A stretch of DNA of 64,000 bases. Origin: Lactobacillus sp. GTDB taxonomy: Bacteria; Bacillota; Bacilli; Lactobacillales; Lactobacillaceae. Shown here in pieces: positions 45,235-54,303 of this stretch. A program made the position numbers and the translations under genes. Location: positions 15,715 to 79,714 of the forward strand of contig NZ_JAAVAU010000010.1 in NCBI RefSeq assembly GCF_014803895.1, in the 5' to 3' direction. The notes under the pieces were generated by a model. That model had not been told where the DNA came from, ran no database searches, and saw only the letters and a program-made list of their open reading frames with translations. How positions within the stretch are numbered: the stretch's first letter is position 1; each line of letters opens with the position of its first letter.

Positions 45235-45544
45235 AGATTTTTTTGAAGAAGCAGCTAACTTAAAAAATCAACGTGGTGAAAATTATGACAATGGCGGTAA
45301 ATCTGCTTATGAAATTGCACTTGATGCATTTCCTGATAAATGTCAAAAGGTTGTGGGTGTGTGGCCTATCTTGCAAAAAGCTTCACGCTTAGTGACTATT
45401 GTGACTAAAGATAATTTAGATAAAGAAGCTTTACATGATACCGCAATAGATTTAGTCAATTACACGGCAATGTTTGATAGTGAAATGAGTGGGGATAATG
45501 AGAGACACGAGAATGCTGAGCTTAATTCACAAGTTGGAAAATAA
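45224..45544 (+). CDS. Prophage protein of unknown function
   Basis: 106 residues from ATG 45224; TTG 45218, closer to AAAGGTGG, is the alternative. It contains RGENYDNGGKSAYEIALDAF and HDTAIDLVNYTAMFDSEM, reminiscent of small phage all-alpha proteins of the MazG-like or DUF6378 kind. The assignment is tentative. Confidence 0.45.
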   Translation: MDIKDFFEEAANLKNQRGENYDNGGKSAYEIALDAFPDKCQKVVGVWPILQKASRLVTIVTKDNLDKEALHDTAIDLVNYTAMFDSEMSGDNERHENAELNSQVGK

Positions 45545-45974
45545 GTATGGCTCAATTGCAAAAGCTCCAAATAGTGATTCTGATTTTAAAAAATTAAGAG
45601 AAATTACTACTCATACTATTTTTGATGATGTAGCTAAGGTTATATCACAAGGCTATTCAGCTGATTATTGTAGTAAGTCATTAAATGTCACTATTCATTT
45701 TATTAAAGGTGTAGCACGTCGCCGTCATATTAAAATTTATCCTAAATTTAGATATAAACTTAACGATACTTTTTACTTTCTAACTAAAAGCAGTTTGTGT
45801 GAATGGGGACATACTAGTAGAGACGCATTAGCTTTGAATAGATTAAGAAAGAAATATCAAATTGAAGAGGGTAATTATGAGTTACCTGATATGCCTATCA
45901 ATTCGATTTATATCGACACTAATGGACATGAACAACTTAAATATAGCAACAATGTAAAAGATTATATTATTTAA
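45498..45974 (+). CDS. Prophage protein of unknown function
   Basis: 158 residues from ATG 45498; other in-frame starts exist at 45489 and 45513. It has a possible HTH-like stretch (YSADYCSKSLNVTIHFIKGVARRRHI) in the middle, which might bind DNA. It lies just before arpU. No family recognised. Confidence 0.45.
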   Translation: MRDTRMLSLIHKLENKYGSIAKAPNSDSDFKKLREITTHTIFDDVAKVISQGYSADYCSKSLNVTIHFIKGVARRRHIKIYPKFRYKLNDTFYFLTKSSLCEWGHTSRDALALNRLRKKYQIEEGNYELPDMPINSIYIDTNGHEQLKYSNNVKDYII

Positions 45975-45982
45975 TAATAAGG

Positions 45983-46438
45983 TTGGGTAATGCTGTGGGA
46001 CTTTTTAGAGATATAGACGTACCTAAGACTTGTAATAAAGTACATAAATTTCTTACTAAAGATCTGGATAGATTACTACTTATGAGTGGTAGAACTCTTA
46101 CAGATTTACGCAGTCCTCAATTGACATTAGCACCTGGTAGTACTAATAGAGGTAATAGCACTGAAGATAGATTAATCCGTGGTTTAGATGCCGAACTTGA
46201 AGTGCGCGCAATCAGGAATACAATTAATCGCTTGCCTGAAACAAGCAAAATTATTATTACTGATATGTATATTTATAAAATGAGTTCACAACAATGCAAA
46301 GAAGCAGTTCGTTATGAAAGTAGTAGGTATTATGATTTACGAAGACGAGCACAACTTGCGTTTGCTGATGCGTTCGATTACCAACAAAAAGTTTTAGGCA
46401 TCGAAACAGACTATGATTTACATGTTTATTTAGACTAA
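45983..46438 (+). CDS. ArpU-family late-gene transcriptional activator
   Basis: 151 residues (start uncertain; TTG 45983 or GTG 45995). The pattern matches ArpU/RinA-type phage activators: a helical N-terminal part, the TEDRLIRGLDAELEVRAIRNTINRL segment (quoted partly: GLDAELEVRAIRNTIN) and a C-terminal HTH (MSSQQCKEAVRYESSRYYDLRR). These proteins switch on packaging, head and tail genes. Three candidate binding repeats follow immediately after the gene. Confidence 0.82.
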   Translation: MGNAVGLFRDIDVPKTCNKVHKFLTKDLDRLLLMSGRTLTDLRSPQLTLAPGSTNRGNSTEDRLIRGLDAELEVRAIRNTINRLPETSKIIITDMYIYKMSSQQCKEAVRYESSRYYDLRRRAQLAFADAFDYQQKVLGIETDYDLHVYLD

Positions 46439-46444
46439 AAAGAA

Positions 46445-46518
46445 ATCGGAATCTTATCGGAATAATTGCAAATATTATCGGAACAAATGTAATGATTTAT
46501 ACGTTATATTGGTATAGT
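46445..46518 (+). promoter_or_regulatory. Candidate late promoter with phased activator repeats
   Basis: ATCGGAA occurs at 46445, 46456 and 46477, i.e. 11 and 21 bp apart (one and two DNA turns). A -10 box TATAGT lies at 46513-46518, with no -35 consensus at the expected place, as in activator-dependent promoters. It lies between arpU and the packaging genes. Confidence 0.55.
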
Positions 46519-46536
46519 GATAAAAAATAATTAATG

Positions 46537-46566
46537 AAAGAGCAGTCTTAATCGGCTGCTCTTTTT
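46537..46566 (+). terminator. Hairpin terminator in the late leader
   Basis: Stem AAAGAGCAG/CTGCTCTTT with a 10-nt loop and a T-run, about 20 bases before the HNH ATG and downstream of the candidate late promoter. Confidence 0.65.
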
Positions 46567-46587
46567 GTTTGAAGGGAATGAAGAAAC

Positions 46588-47133
46588 ATGCCACGGGTTC
46601 GAAGATGTCGCGAGTTTGGATGTCATGCAATGGCAATGATGCCAAATCATTATTGCAGCAAACACATTGCCAAAGAAAAAGAATATCAGGCGAAAAAAGA
46701 ATATTTTAAAAAGCATAAGTATTCAAATCCAGTTAAGACTCGCTATTATAATCAAGTTACTCGTAAACGTAATAGCGTCAAACGAGAACAAAACAAGTTT
46801 TACCATTCGGCTGTTTGGTCTAGGTTGAGAGCTATTGTTATCGATAAACAGTATGGTTTATGTCAATACTGTAAAGCTAGAGGTATCTTAAACGAAGGCA
46901 ATGTAGTTGACCACGTGGTACCCGTTGAAGCATATCCTGAAAAGATGAAAGACTTAGATAATTTGGTTGTTTGTTGCACCGGTTGTCACTATTGGAAGAC
47001 ACGGTGGGAGGAAAAATATTATGGCACTGGTCTGTATGGAAAACCAACACATAATTCAGCGATAAGTGACGTAAATTTAATTGCTAAGTTAAGCGGACAA
47101 CTAAAAGATGAAAAGACACGAGAACGCAAATAA
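46588..47133 (+). CDS. HNH endonuclease, packaging-associated
   Basis: 181 residues. Zinc-type N-terminus (CREFGCHAMAMMPNHYCSKH), basic middle, and the HNH motif CQYCKARG...VVDHVVPVEAYP...NLVVCCTGCHYWKT. Phage HNH proteins next to terS stimulate terminase cutting at cos. AAGGGAATG-type ribosome region precedes the ATG. It lies directly before the candidate cos region. Confidence 0.88.
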   Translation: MPRVRRCREFGCHAMAMMPNHYCSKHIAKEKEYQAKKEYFKKHKYSNPVKTRYYNQVTRKRNSVKREQNKFYHSAVWSRLRAIVIDKQYGLCQYCKARGILNEGNVVDHVVPVEAYPEKMKDLDNLVVCCTGCHYWKTRWEEKYYGTGLYGKPTHNSAISDVNLIAKLSGQLKDEKTRERK

Positions 47134-47189
47134 AAGCGATGTGAGACAATTTATTTTTATGAATGTAATTACACATAAAGATAATTTAA

Positions 47190-47250
47190 AAGCCCCCCGG
47201 GTATGATTTTTTAACTAGGGAGCCGCACCAGTGCCGTCGTCTTGTGTCAA
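47190..47250 (+). other. Candidate cos (cohesive end) region
   Basis: Between the HNH and terS genes, this non-coding stretch is GC-rich against an AT-rich background: AGCCCCCCGGGT at about 47191 and AGCCGCACCAGTGCCGTCGT at 47221-47240. The position matches cos sites of HK97-like lactobacillus phages. The exact nick positions cannot be read. Confidence 0.5.
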
Positions 47251-47288
47251 AGAGTAAATTTTGAATTTTTTTGAAAGGGGGGTCAAAT

Positions 47289-47738
47289 TTGTTGAAAGTT
47301 GATTTATCAAGGCCTAAAGTGCCTACGCAAGCGCCGAAATGGCTTGGAACTTACGGCAAAAACATCTATTCTAAGCTTGCTACTTATTTAAATAAGAACG
47401 ATAAAATTATCCGTGCTGACCAATTTTTGGTTGAAGAGTTTTGCGCAGCTTACGATAACTATCGCAATTCTTATGCTAGTATCCAAGAAGATGGTTTACA
47501 GCAAAAAATATTTAAAACTACTGTTTCACCAGTAGATGGTGAGATAGTAGCACGAGATTTTGCAGGATTTAGAAAAAATCCAGCTTATCAGATGATGAGT
47601 GATTCTCTTTCAAAAATGAATTCAATAGGACGAGAACTCGGCTTAAGTCCTAAAGCTAGAAGCGAAATGCTTGATTTTAAGAGTGAAACTAACGATAAAA
47701 AAACAACTAAAGACATGATGAAGGAGTTCTTTGAATGA
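47289..47738 (+). CDS. terS: P27-family terminase small subunit
   Basis: 149 residues. TTG 47289 (or 47292) follows GGGGGG at 47277-47282. The pattern APKWLGTYGKNIYSKLATYL, ADQFLVEEFCAAYDNYR and NPAYQMMSDSLSKMNSIGRELGLSPKARSEM (in parts) is typical of P27-type TerS, which recognises cos and regulates TerL. It overlaps the methyltransferase by 4 bp. Confidence 0.85.
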   Translation: MLKVDLSRPKVPTQAPKWLGTYGKNIYSKLATYLNKNDKIIRADQFLVEEFCAAYDNYRNSYASIQEDGLQQKIFKTTVSPVDGEIVARDFAGFRKNPAYQMMSDSLSKMNSIGRELGLSPKARSEMLDFKSETNDKKTTKDMMKEFFE

Positions 47739-48766
47739 TAAAAAGAGGCGATAAATTCATTTTAGGAAATCATCGTTTAATGTGTGGCGATTCCACCAAC
47801 ACCAATGACGTTAATGCATTAATGAATGGGAATAAGGCAATTTTAGTAATATGTGATCCACCATATGGTATGAAAAAGGATATTCTTTACGATGATTTAG
47901 AAGATGCAGAACTTAATGAATTTAATGGTAAATGGATTAGTAATAGTTTTAGCATTTTGAAACAATTCGGTTCTTGGTATTGTTGGGGCTGGGACGAAAG
48001 ATTAATGATGCTATTTGCTAATCATATTTATCCTAAAATTAAAAGCAGAGATTTGACTTTTAAAAATTTACTTGTTTGGGATAAAATCAACGCTTTCGGA
48101 ATGCATTCCAAACAACTTAATAGTTATGCTAAGGCGAAAGAATTGTGTTTGTTTGTTGAAAAAGGTTATGAAAACTTTAATTCAGCCCAAAATTTTGATG
48201 CAGATAATTTAGAGGTTTTTAATTATTTACGTAATGAAGCTGAGAAAGCAGGCTTAACACAAAATTTAACTAAACAAATTACAGGAACTCAAATGCATAG
48301 ACATTGGTTTAATAAGAGCGAATGGACTTTAATAACTAAAAAGCATTATCTGGAGTTTCAAAATTACTTTAAAGAAAAGGACTTTTTTTTAGTTGATTGG
48401 GAAAGTTTGAAAAAACGTGTTTCCAATAAACCTAAAAGTCCTTTTATTTTTAATAATACTTTTGACAAGTTTAACGATGTCTTTCACTTTTTTAGAACTC
48501 AAGGTAAGGCAAGAAAAGAATGTTTTGATCATCCTACAGTAAAACCGGTTGAAATGATGGAAAGAATTGTTAAAGCAAGTAGTAATCCTGATGATGTAGT
48601 AGTCGATTTGTTTAGTGGTAGTGGTAGTACACTAATCGCATGTGAAAACTCTAATCGTAAAGCATACGTTATGGAACTAGATCCTAAATGGGTTGAAAGA
48701 AATATTTTACGTTGGGAAAAATTGACAGGAAAGAAAGCGAGAAAAGTGAATGAATTTATTGATTAA
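47735..48766 (+). CDS. Prophage DNA methyltransferase (N6-adenine/N4-cytosine type)
   Basis: 343 residues. Catalytic motif DPPY at 41-44 precedes the SAM motif DLFSGSGSTLIACE (about 289-302), the beta-class order. No target-recognition name can be assigned. No restriction endonuclease is adjacent, so it is an orphan that may protect phage DNA from host restriction. It lies between terS and terL, an unusual insertion site, overlapping terS by 4 bp (ATGA), which places it in the late transcript. Confidence 0.88.
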   Translation: MIKRGDKFILGNHRLMCGDSTNTNDVNALMNGNKAILVICDPPYGMKKDILYDDLEDAELNEFNGKWISNSFSILKQFGSWYCWGWDERLMMLFANHIYPKIKSRDLTFKNLLVWDKINAFGMHSKQLNSYAKAKELCLFVEKGYENFNSAQNFDADNLEVFNYLRNEAEKAGLTQNLTKQITGTQMHRHWFNKSEWTLITKKHYLEFQNYFKEKDFFLVDWESLKKRVSNKPKSPFIFNNTFDKFNDVFHFFRTQGKARKECFDHPTVKPVEMMERIVKASSNPDDVVVDLFSGSGSTLIACENSNRKAYVMELDPKWVERNILRWEKLTGKKARKVNEFID

Positions 48767-48875
48767 TTTAGCAATCGGTTTTAATCTTTTAGCTTTTTTA
48801 ATTGTGATCGGATTATCAATCAGACAATATTTCAAAAATAAAAAAGATTTGAAGATGTGGACACATGAAGATTGA
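48750..48875 (+). CDS. 41-residue single-span membrane protein
   Basis: ATG 48750 to TGA 48873-48875, overlapping both the methyltransferase 3' end and the terL start. One membrane helix (GFNLLAFLIVIGLSI) followed by a charged tail. Its exact fit between two coding regions supports a real gene. Function unknown. Confidence 0.5.
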   Translation: MNLLINLAIGFNLLAFLIVIGLSIRQYFKNKKDLKMWTHED

Positions 48876-50742
48876 TTTAACTCAAACTCATGATGTAATC
48901 GGTACTTATAAAAAACATGATTTTAATGATATTCGCTTGAAATATAAAGATGATGGTACTAAATATTGTTTTGATATTCTGGATGAGAAAGTAATATCTG
49001 GTTACTTAACTAAGTTAGCTTGCTTTCGTCATTTAAGAGACTTACAACGCCAAGGAGCAACCGATTTTCCGTATCATTACGACTTAAAAGAAATTAAAGT
49101 TACTTTAAAAATAGCTTCTATTATTCCAGATGTGGATAAACACGAACCGTTGCCATTAATGGGGTGGCAAAAATTTGTATTAGCTATGATTAATGGTTGG
49201 AAAGATGAAAATAATGAACGCCGATTTACAGATATTCACATTAGTGTCGGACGGTCACAAGGGAAAACACAAATTGCAGGCATTCAAATGTGTAAGGCAG
49301 TTTTATATGACACTTTAGGCTATACAAACAAAGACTTTTTAGTTACTGCTAATACTAGTGACCAATCAACTAAACTGTTTGGTTACGTCAAGAAAATGTT
49401 AGAAGCCGCAGTTAAAATTGAACCTTTTAAGTCTATTGCTGACCAAACCGGGTTAGATATTCAAACTAACCAAATTATTGCAAAGGAAACTAACAATAAA
49501 GTCTGGAAAATTAGTTATGAGGCTGATAAATACGATTCAACACACAATGTTTTGGCTATTTATGATGAAACGGGCGCATTAAGTGATTACGATCGTATGA
49601 CTGATATTACAGACGGACAAGCGCAGGTTATCCCTTACCACCAATTCATTAAAATCAGTTCGGCTTATCCTGACCCAACTAGTCCTTTTCATAAAGAACA
49701 ACAAACTCTTCAAAATGTCATGGAAAAAGATTATGACCGTGAAGGAGACGGTATGTTGTGTTTGGTTTGGGCGCAAGACGATTTAGATGAAACTTTTAAG
49801 CCTGAAACATGGGAAAAATCAAATCCTTTAATCGGCTTATCAGATAGTGAAAGAGACCGTAGAACCAGCAATTTAATTAAGCAGCGTGATCAAGCAATGC
49901 TTAACAATACACTTCATAAGTTTCAAAATAAAAATTTGAATTTATGGCTAAAACAATCAACGGCTAGTTACTTAAATCTTAAAGATGTCGCACGCGCTAT
50001 TACTAGTGATTTTAGTATTAATCATCGAAAATGTTATATAGGGCTAGATTATTCAATGTTTAGCGATAATACGGCGTTAGGTTTTGTTTTTCCGTATTTA
50101 GATAACGATAATCCCAAATACCATATTGCACAGCACAGTTTCATTCCTTGGCAACAAGCCGGTTCTATTGAAACCAAAGAAAAACAAGATGGCATCCCTT
50201 ATCGGGAATATCCTGAATATTGTACGATTACTGCACATGAACAAGGAATTATTAATCCAGAACAGGTTTATAAATGGCTTTTAAATTTTGTAAAAGAGCA
50301 CGATTTAAAGCCTATTTTCTTTGGCTATGACCGTTTTGGATCTTACCAAGTTAAAAATATTGTTGAATCTTTGAATACAAATACTGAGTGGATGATTGAA
50401 GATGTTCAGCAAAGAACATCAGCACTAGGCAATCCTACAAAATTCTTACAACAACAATTTATAACCAGTAACATTTCAATGGATGATGATCCTATTTTAG
50501 AAAAGGCTTTACTTAATGCAGTTATTAAAGAAGATAAGATTGGTATTCAAGTTGATAAAGATAAGGCTACTTTGAAAATTGATGTCGTTGATGCATTGAT
50601 TGATGCGCTTTATCAAGGCATGTACCATTTTGAAGATTATGGAATTGCTAATGATAAAAGTAAACAAGTAGAAAATATGACACAAAAGCAAGTTCTAGAT
50701 TGGTTTATGAATCCAAAATCGGGACTTTTAGGAGGTGATTGA
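48865..50742 (+). CDS. terL: Terminase large subunit
   Basis: 625 residues. Walker A-like VGRSQGKT (about 128-135), Walker B VLAIYDETGA (about 229-238), and a C-terminal RNase H-like nuclease with acidic positions (YIGLDYSMF about 391, GYDRFG about 490, VDALIDAL near the end). This is the motor and nuclease that packages DNA into HK97-like heads. It acts with TerS and probably the HNH protein. Confidence 0.93.
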   Translation: MKIDLTQTHDVIGTYKKHDFNDIRLKYKDDGTKYCFDILDEKVISGYLTKLACFRHLRDLQRQGATDFPYHYDLKEIKVTLKIASIIPDVDKHEPLPLMGWQKFVLAMINGWKDENNERRFTDIHISVGRSQGKTQIAGIQMCKAVLYDTLGYTNKDFLVTANTSDQSTKLFGYVKKMLEAAVKIEPFKSIADQTGLDIQTNQIIAKETNNKVWKISYEADKYDSTHNVLAIYDETGALSDYDRMTDITDGQAQVIPYHQFIKISSAYPDPTSPFHKEQQTLQNVMEKDYDREGDGMLCLVWAQDDLDETFKPETWEKSNPLIGLSDSERDRRTSNLIKQRDQAMLNNTLHKFQNKNLNLWLKQSTASYLNLKDVARAITSDFSINHRKCYIGLDYSMFSDNTALGFVFPYLDNDNPKYHIAQHSFIPWQQAGSIETKEKQDGIPYREYPEYCTITAHEQGIINPEQVYKWLLNFVKEHDLKPIFFGYDRFGSYQVKNIVESLNTNTEWMIEDVQQRTSALGNPTKFLQQQFITSNISMDDDPILEKALLNAVIKEDKIGIQVDKDKATLKIDVVDALIDALYQGMYHFEDYGIANDKSKQVENMTQKQVLDWFMNPKSGLLGGD

Positions 50743-50931
50743 GTGAATAAAAAATTATTGCAATTAATTTGGAAATTCTTAGATATTTTACTTTATATTG
50801 TGGGCTTCAGCGCAGTTGTTGGAGCTCTTTTTTTATGGTCACAAATAGCCGGTTGGATTGGTGTTGGTATCGGTGCTATTGCAACAGGTTTAGTAGTTGA
50901 TACATTACCTCCGCAGGGAGGGGGTGATTGA
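50743..50931 (+). CDS. DUF1056-like small phage membrane protein
   Basis: 62 residues with a GTG start preceded by GGAGGTGATT. Two hydrophobic segments (about 12-32 and 34-52). Proteins of this size between terL and portal in HK97-like lactobacillus phages are DUF1056. Function unknown. Confidence 0.65.
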   Translation: MNKKLLQLIWKFLDILLYIVGFSAVVGALFLWSQIAGWIGVGIGAIATGLVVDTLPPQGGGD

Positions 50932-50933
50932 TA

Positions 50934-52088
50934 TTGCCTGTTTTTAATTTAAGAAAACAAAAAGTAACTTACTCACTTAATGACCCTGATTTGGTTGATT
51001 TTTTAAAAGATAATTCAGAAAGTAGTAACTATATTTCAGCAAAAATAGCTTTGCAAAATTCCGATATTTATAGCTTGATTGCGCAATTATCAGGTGATTT
51101 AGCATTAGTAAAATTTAAAGCCGCTACAAGCAGAGCGCAAAGAATGTTAAATAACCCTAGTCAAACAAGTAATGGCTTCAGTTTTTGGCAATCTATGTAT
51201 GCTCAATTACTTTTAGATGGTAATGCGTACGCTTATCGTTGGAAAAATAGTAACGGTGTTGATTTGTATTGGGAGTTTTTAAGACCGTCACAAGTAGAAC
51301 CTCAACTGCTAGAAGATGGTTCAGGTTTGGTTTATAACATTAGTTTTGATGAACCGGAGCGAGGGATGCTTACAGGTGTCCCTAGTGTTGATATGATACA
51401 TATCCGCTTAATGTCTTCTAATGGTGGGAAAACTGGTGTTTCTCCATTGATGGCGTTAGCTAATGAATTAAATATTCAAAAAGCATCTAATAGGTTAACT
51501 TTAAACGCCCTGAATAAATCGGTAGAAGCTCCAGGAATTTTATCAGTAACTGGCGGTGGATTACTTGATTGGCAAAAGAAGTCCGCAAGGTCACGTCAAT
51601 TCATGAAGCAAGTTAATAATTCTAATGGTGGTCCAATTGTTTTAGACGATTTAGAAACTTATCAACCTTTAGAAGTTAAAGGTGATGTAGCTAAGTTATT
51701 ATCGCAAGCCGATTGGACGGGGAAACAAATCGCTAAAGTTTATGGCATCCCTGATAGTTATTTAAATGGTCAAGGTGACCAACAATCTAATATTACTCAA
51801 ATTAGTGGTCAATATGCTAAATCTTTAAAAAGATATGTAGAACCGATTAGTAGTGAACTAAATAACAAATTGAATACCACCATCACCACCAATATTCGTC
51901 CGGCGGTTGATGCGTTAGGTGATGATTTTGCTACTTCAATTACTACTATGACTCGTTATGGAGTATTAACCGGAAATCAAGCACAGGATATTTTACAAAA
52001 GAATGGTTATTTGCCTGACAAGCTACCAAATCGAATAAAAGAAGGAGGTGATGCTAATGAAAATTCAGATGAAGGGTCCCGTGATTGA
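50934..52088 (+). CDS. HK97-family portal protein
   Basis: 384 residues from TTG 50934, with GGGAGGGGGTGAT upstream; TTG 50928 lies inside that ribosome site. Phage_portal motifs: LLLDGNAYAYRW, IRLMSSNGGKTGVSPL, GIPDSYLNGQGDQQSNITQ. It forms the dodecameric ring through which DNA enters and to which the tail connects. Confidence 0.92.
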   Translation: MPVFNLRKQKVTYSLNDPDLVDFLKDNSESSNYISAKIALQNSDIYSLIAQLSGDLALVKFKAATSRAQRMLNNPSQTSNGFSFWQSMYAQLLLDGNAYAYRWKNSNGVDLYWEFLRPSQVEPQLLEDGSGLVYNISFDEPERGMLTGVPSVDMIHIRLMSSNGGKTGVSPLMALANELNIQKASNRLTLNALNKSVEAPGILSVTGGGLLDWQKKSARSRQFMKQVNNSNGGPIVLDDLETYQPLEVKGDVAKLLSQADWTGKQIAKVYGIPDSYLNGQGDQQSNITQISGQYAKSLKRYVEPISSELNNKLNTTITTNIRPAVDALGDDFATSITTMTRYGVLTGNQAQDILQKNGYLPDKLPNRIKEGGDANENSDEGSRD

Positions 52089-52764
52089 CGATGAAGACGG
52101 CAAATTCATGGAATTCTTTGGTATGGGAGACGCTTATATTTACCCTTCAAGAGTTAATGCTGCTTTAGATGAAGCTGATGGAAAAGATGTAGTAATTGAA
52201 ATTAATTCACCAGGTGGATTAGTTGCTTCGGGTTCAGAAATTTATACTGCTTTAACTCAATATTCTGGCAATGTGGAAGCTCATATTGTAGGGGATGCAG
52301 CTAGTGCCGGTTCAATTATTGCTATGGGTGCCGATGAAGTTTTAATGTCACCAACGGCGCAAATGATGATTCACCGTGCAAGTGGTGGGGCTCAAGGTAA
52401 TACTGATAACCTGCATAGTGTTGGACAAGCCCTAGATGAAATCGACAAGAGCCTGGTTAACATTTATGCTGCAAAAACGGGTAAAGATAAGCAAGAGATT
52501 TATAACATGTTATGTAAAGAAACGTGGATGAATGCAGAAACTGCAGTTAATGAAGGATTTGCTGATGGAATTTTAGAGAGTAAAAAGAAATCAGATGAAG
52601 CAGAACCAATTTTTAATACTACAGTTCCTATTCCGCATCTTGATAGTAAAAAGCGTAAAAAATTTAATGATTTTTTACATAAGGAAAAAGCAAAAAAAGA
52701 GAATAAAAATATGAGTCAGCTTAGAGATAAAAAGCTGGCTCTTTTGTTTGGAAAGGGAAATTAA
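52057..52764 (+). CDS. ClpP-like head maturation protease
   Basis: 235 residues from ATG 52057 with AAGGAGG 8 bp upstream. S14 serine protease: EINSPGGLVASG, DAASAGSIIAMGAD with the nucleophile Ser, and MMIHRASGGAQG with the His. It cleaves capsid and scaffold during head assembly. It overlaps portal by 32 bp. A terminator-like hairpin lies within its last codons. Confidence 0.9.
   Translation: MKIQMKGPVIDDEDGKFMEFFGMGDAYIYPSRVNAALDEADGKDVVIEINSPGGLVASGSEIYTALTQYSGNVEAHIVGDAASAGSIIAMGADEVLMSPTAQMMIHRASGGAQGNTDNLHSVGQALDEIDKSLVNIYAAKTGKDKQEIYNMLCKETWMNAETAVNEGFADGILESKKKSDEAEPIFNTTVPIPHLDSKKRKKFNDFLHKEKAKKENKNMSQLRDKKLALLFGKGN
52713..52746 (+). terminator. Terminator-like hairpin inside the protease 3' end
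   Basis: AGTCAGCTT/AAGCTGGCT stem with an 8-nt loop followed by CTTTTG, ending 18 bp before the capsid ATG. Confidence 0.5.
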
Positions 52765-53963
52765 TGAACGTAAATGAATTAAAGGCCGCATTCGACAAAT
52801 CTGGCGAATATTTACAAGATTTATTAAATGAGCGTGCTGAAATGGGTATTAAACTTGCTTCTAACCCAGAAGCATTTACTGATGAAGAAATCACTAAATT
52901 AAGTAATGAAATTAAAGTAGCAGAAAGAAATAAGGCAATTAATAAGGCTAATTATGAAGAAGCTAAGAATACGATGAAAGCTCAGCCTTTACCATCAACG
53001 CCTTCAATGCCAAATGCTAAGAAAACAGCTGAAGAAATTAAAAATAAGTTTGTTTCTGATTTTACTAATATGGTTACTTCTGGAACTACTGGAGCAGGCA
53101 ATGCTGGTTTAACTATTCCGGAAGATATTCAATTAGCTATTAAAACTTTAACTCGCTCTTTCACTAGCCTTGAAAGTCTGGTAAATGTTGAAAATGTATC
53201 AACTAAGAGTGGTTCTCGCGTTTATGAAAAATTAGCTGATATTACTCCAATGGTTGACTTGGATGATGAAAGTGGCGAAATTCCAGAAAACGATGATCCA
53301 GAATTAACAGTAATTAAATACTTAATTCATAGATATGCCGGATTTAATCGTATTACTAACACTTTACTTAAAGATACTGCAGACAATATTATCGCATGGC
53401 TAACTAATTGGGTAGCTAAGAAGGATGTTATTACCCGTAACACTAAAATTTTAGATGCTATGGGTAAGGCTAAAGCTAAACCTACAATTTCTAACTTTGA
53501 TGATATTAAAGATTTATCAAACAATACTTTAGATCCGATGATCATTGCTACTTCATCTTGGGTAACTAATCAATCTGGATTTAATGTATTAAGTAAGCTT
53601 AGAGATAATGAAGGGCGTTATATGATTCAACCGAATGTAACGAATCCTGAAATTAAAGAAATTGACGGCCATCAAGTAACCGTGATTGCTGATAAGTTTT
53701 TGCCTGACGTATCTGGTTCACATCCAATTTACTTCGGTGACTTAAAACAAGGTATTACATTGTTTGACCGTCAACGTATGGAAATTGCTACTACTAATGT
53801 TGGGGGCAATGCCTTTAATACTGATACAACTTTACTCCGCTTTATTGATCGTTTTGATGTTGAAGTTATCGACGACGGTGCTTGGGCAGTTGGCTCATTT
53901 AAATCTATTACCGGTGGTGATAGTAAACAAGTAACTGCTGGTGGTAATGTAAATAATGACTAA
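52764..53963 (+). CDS. HK97-family major capsid protein
   Basis: 399 residues. An N-terminal delta-domain (about 1-100, charged helical) is probably removed by the ClpP-like protease. The mature part starts near the GAGNAGLTIPEDIQ region and carries the HK97 fold motifs (KDVITRNTKIL, GHQVTVIADKFLPD, FGDLKQGITLFDRQ). GGAAAGGG precedes the ATG. Confidence 0.92.
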   Translation: MNVNELKAAFDKSGEYLQDLLNERAEMGIKLASNPEAFTDEEITKLSNEIKVAERNKAINKANYEEAKNTMKAQPLPSTPSMPNAKKTAEEIKNKFVSDFTNMVTSGTTGAGNAGLTIPEDIQLAIKTLTRSFTSLESLVNVENVSTKSGSRVYEKLADITPMVDLDDESGEIPENDDPELTVIKYLIHRYAGFNRITNTLLKDTADNIIAWLTNWVAKKDVITRNTKILDAMGKAKAKPTISNFDDIKDLSNNTLDPMIIATSSWVTNQSGFNVLSKLRDNEGRYMIQPNVTNPEIKEIDGHQVTVIADKFLPDVSGSHPIYFGDLKQGITLFDRQRMEIATTNVGGNAFNTDTTLLRFIDRFDVEVIDDGAWAVGSFKSITGGDSKQVTAGGNVNND

Positions 53964-54303
53964 TTATTTAACTATTGATGACGGCCTAAAAAGAGCTTGT
54001 GGATACTTGCCTGATGATGATTTATTGGATGATGGCGCCTTGCAGAGAATGAAAGATGCGTTGGTAGCTGCAGAGTTATATGTTCAAGGCGCCGTAGGTA
54101 AAGATGATGGTAAATTTTACCAGTCCGATAACTACAAGAAACTTTATACATTAGCTTGCAACGCAATTGCTGCAAACTGGTATAATCATCCAACTAATGC
54201 TGTTTCAAGTACTACAGCCAAGCAAATTATTGGTCAATTACGTGGTTCTTATGATAGTGAGGTAGATGAAGATGGTTCAACTTCAGAATGCAGACCGACT
54301 TAA
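53956..54303 (+). CDS. Head-tail connector (gp6-like)
   Basis: 115 residues, helical; ARG-like pattern LDDGALQRMKDALVAAELYVQGAVG and LYTLACNAIAANWYNHP. HK97 gp6-type adaptors have this size and sit directly after the capsid gene. It overlaps capsid by 8 bp. Confidence 0.72.
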   Translation: MTNYLTIDDGLKRACGYLPDDDLLDDGALQRMKDALVAAELYVQGAVGKDDGKFYQSDNYKKLYTLACNAIAANWYNHPTNAVSSTTAKQIIGQLRGSYDSEVDEDGSTSECRPT

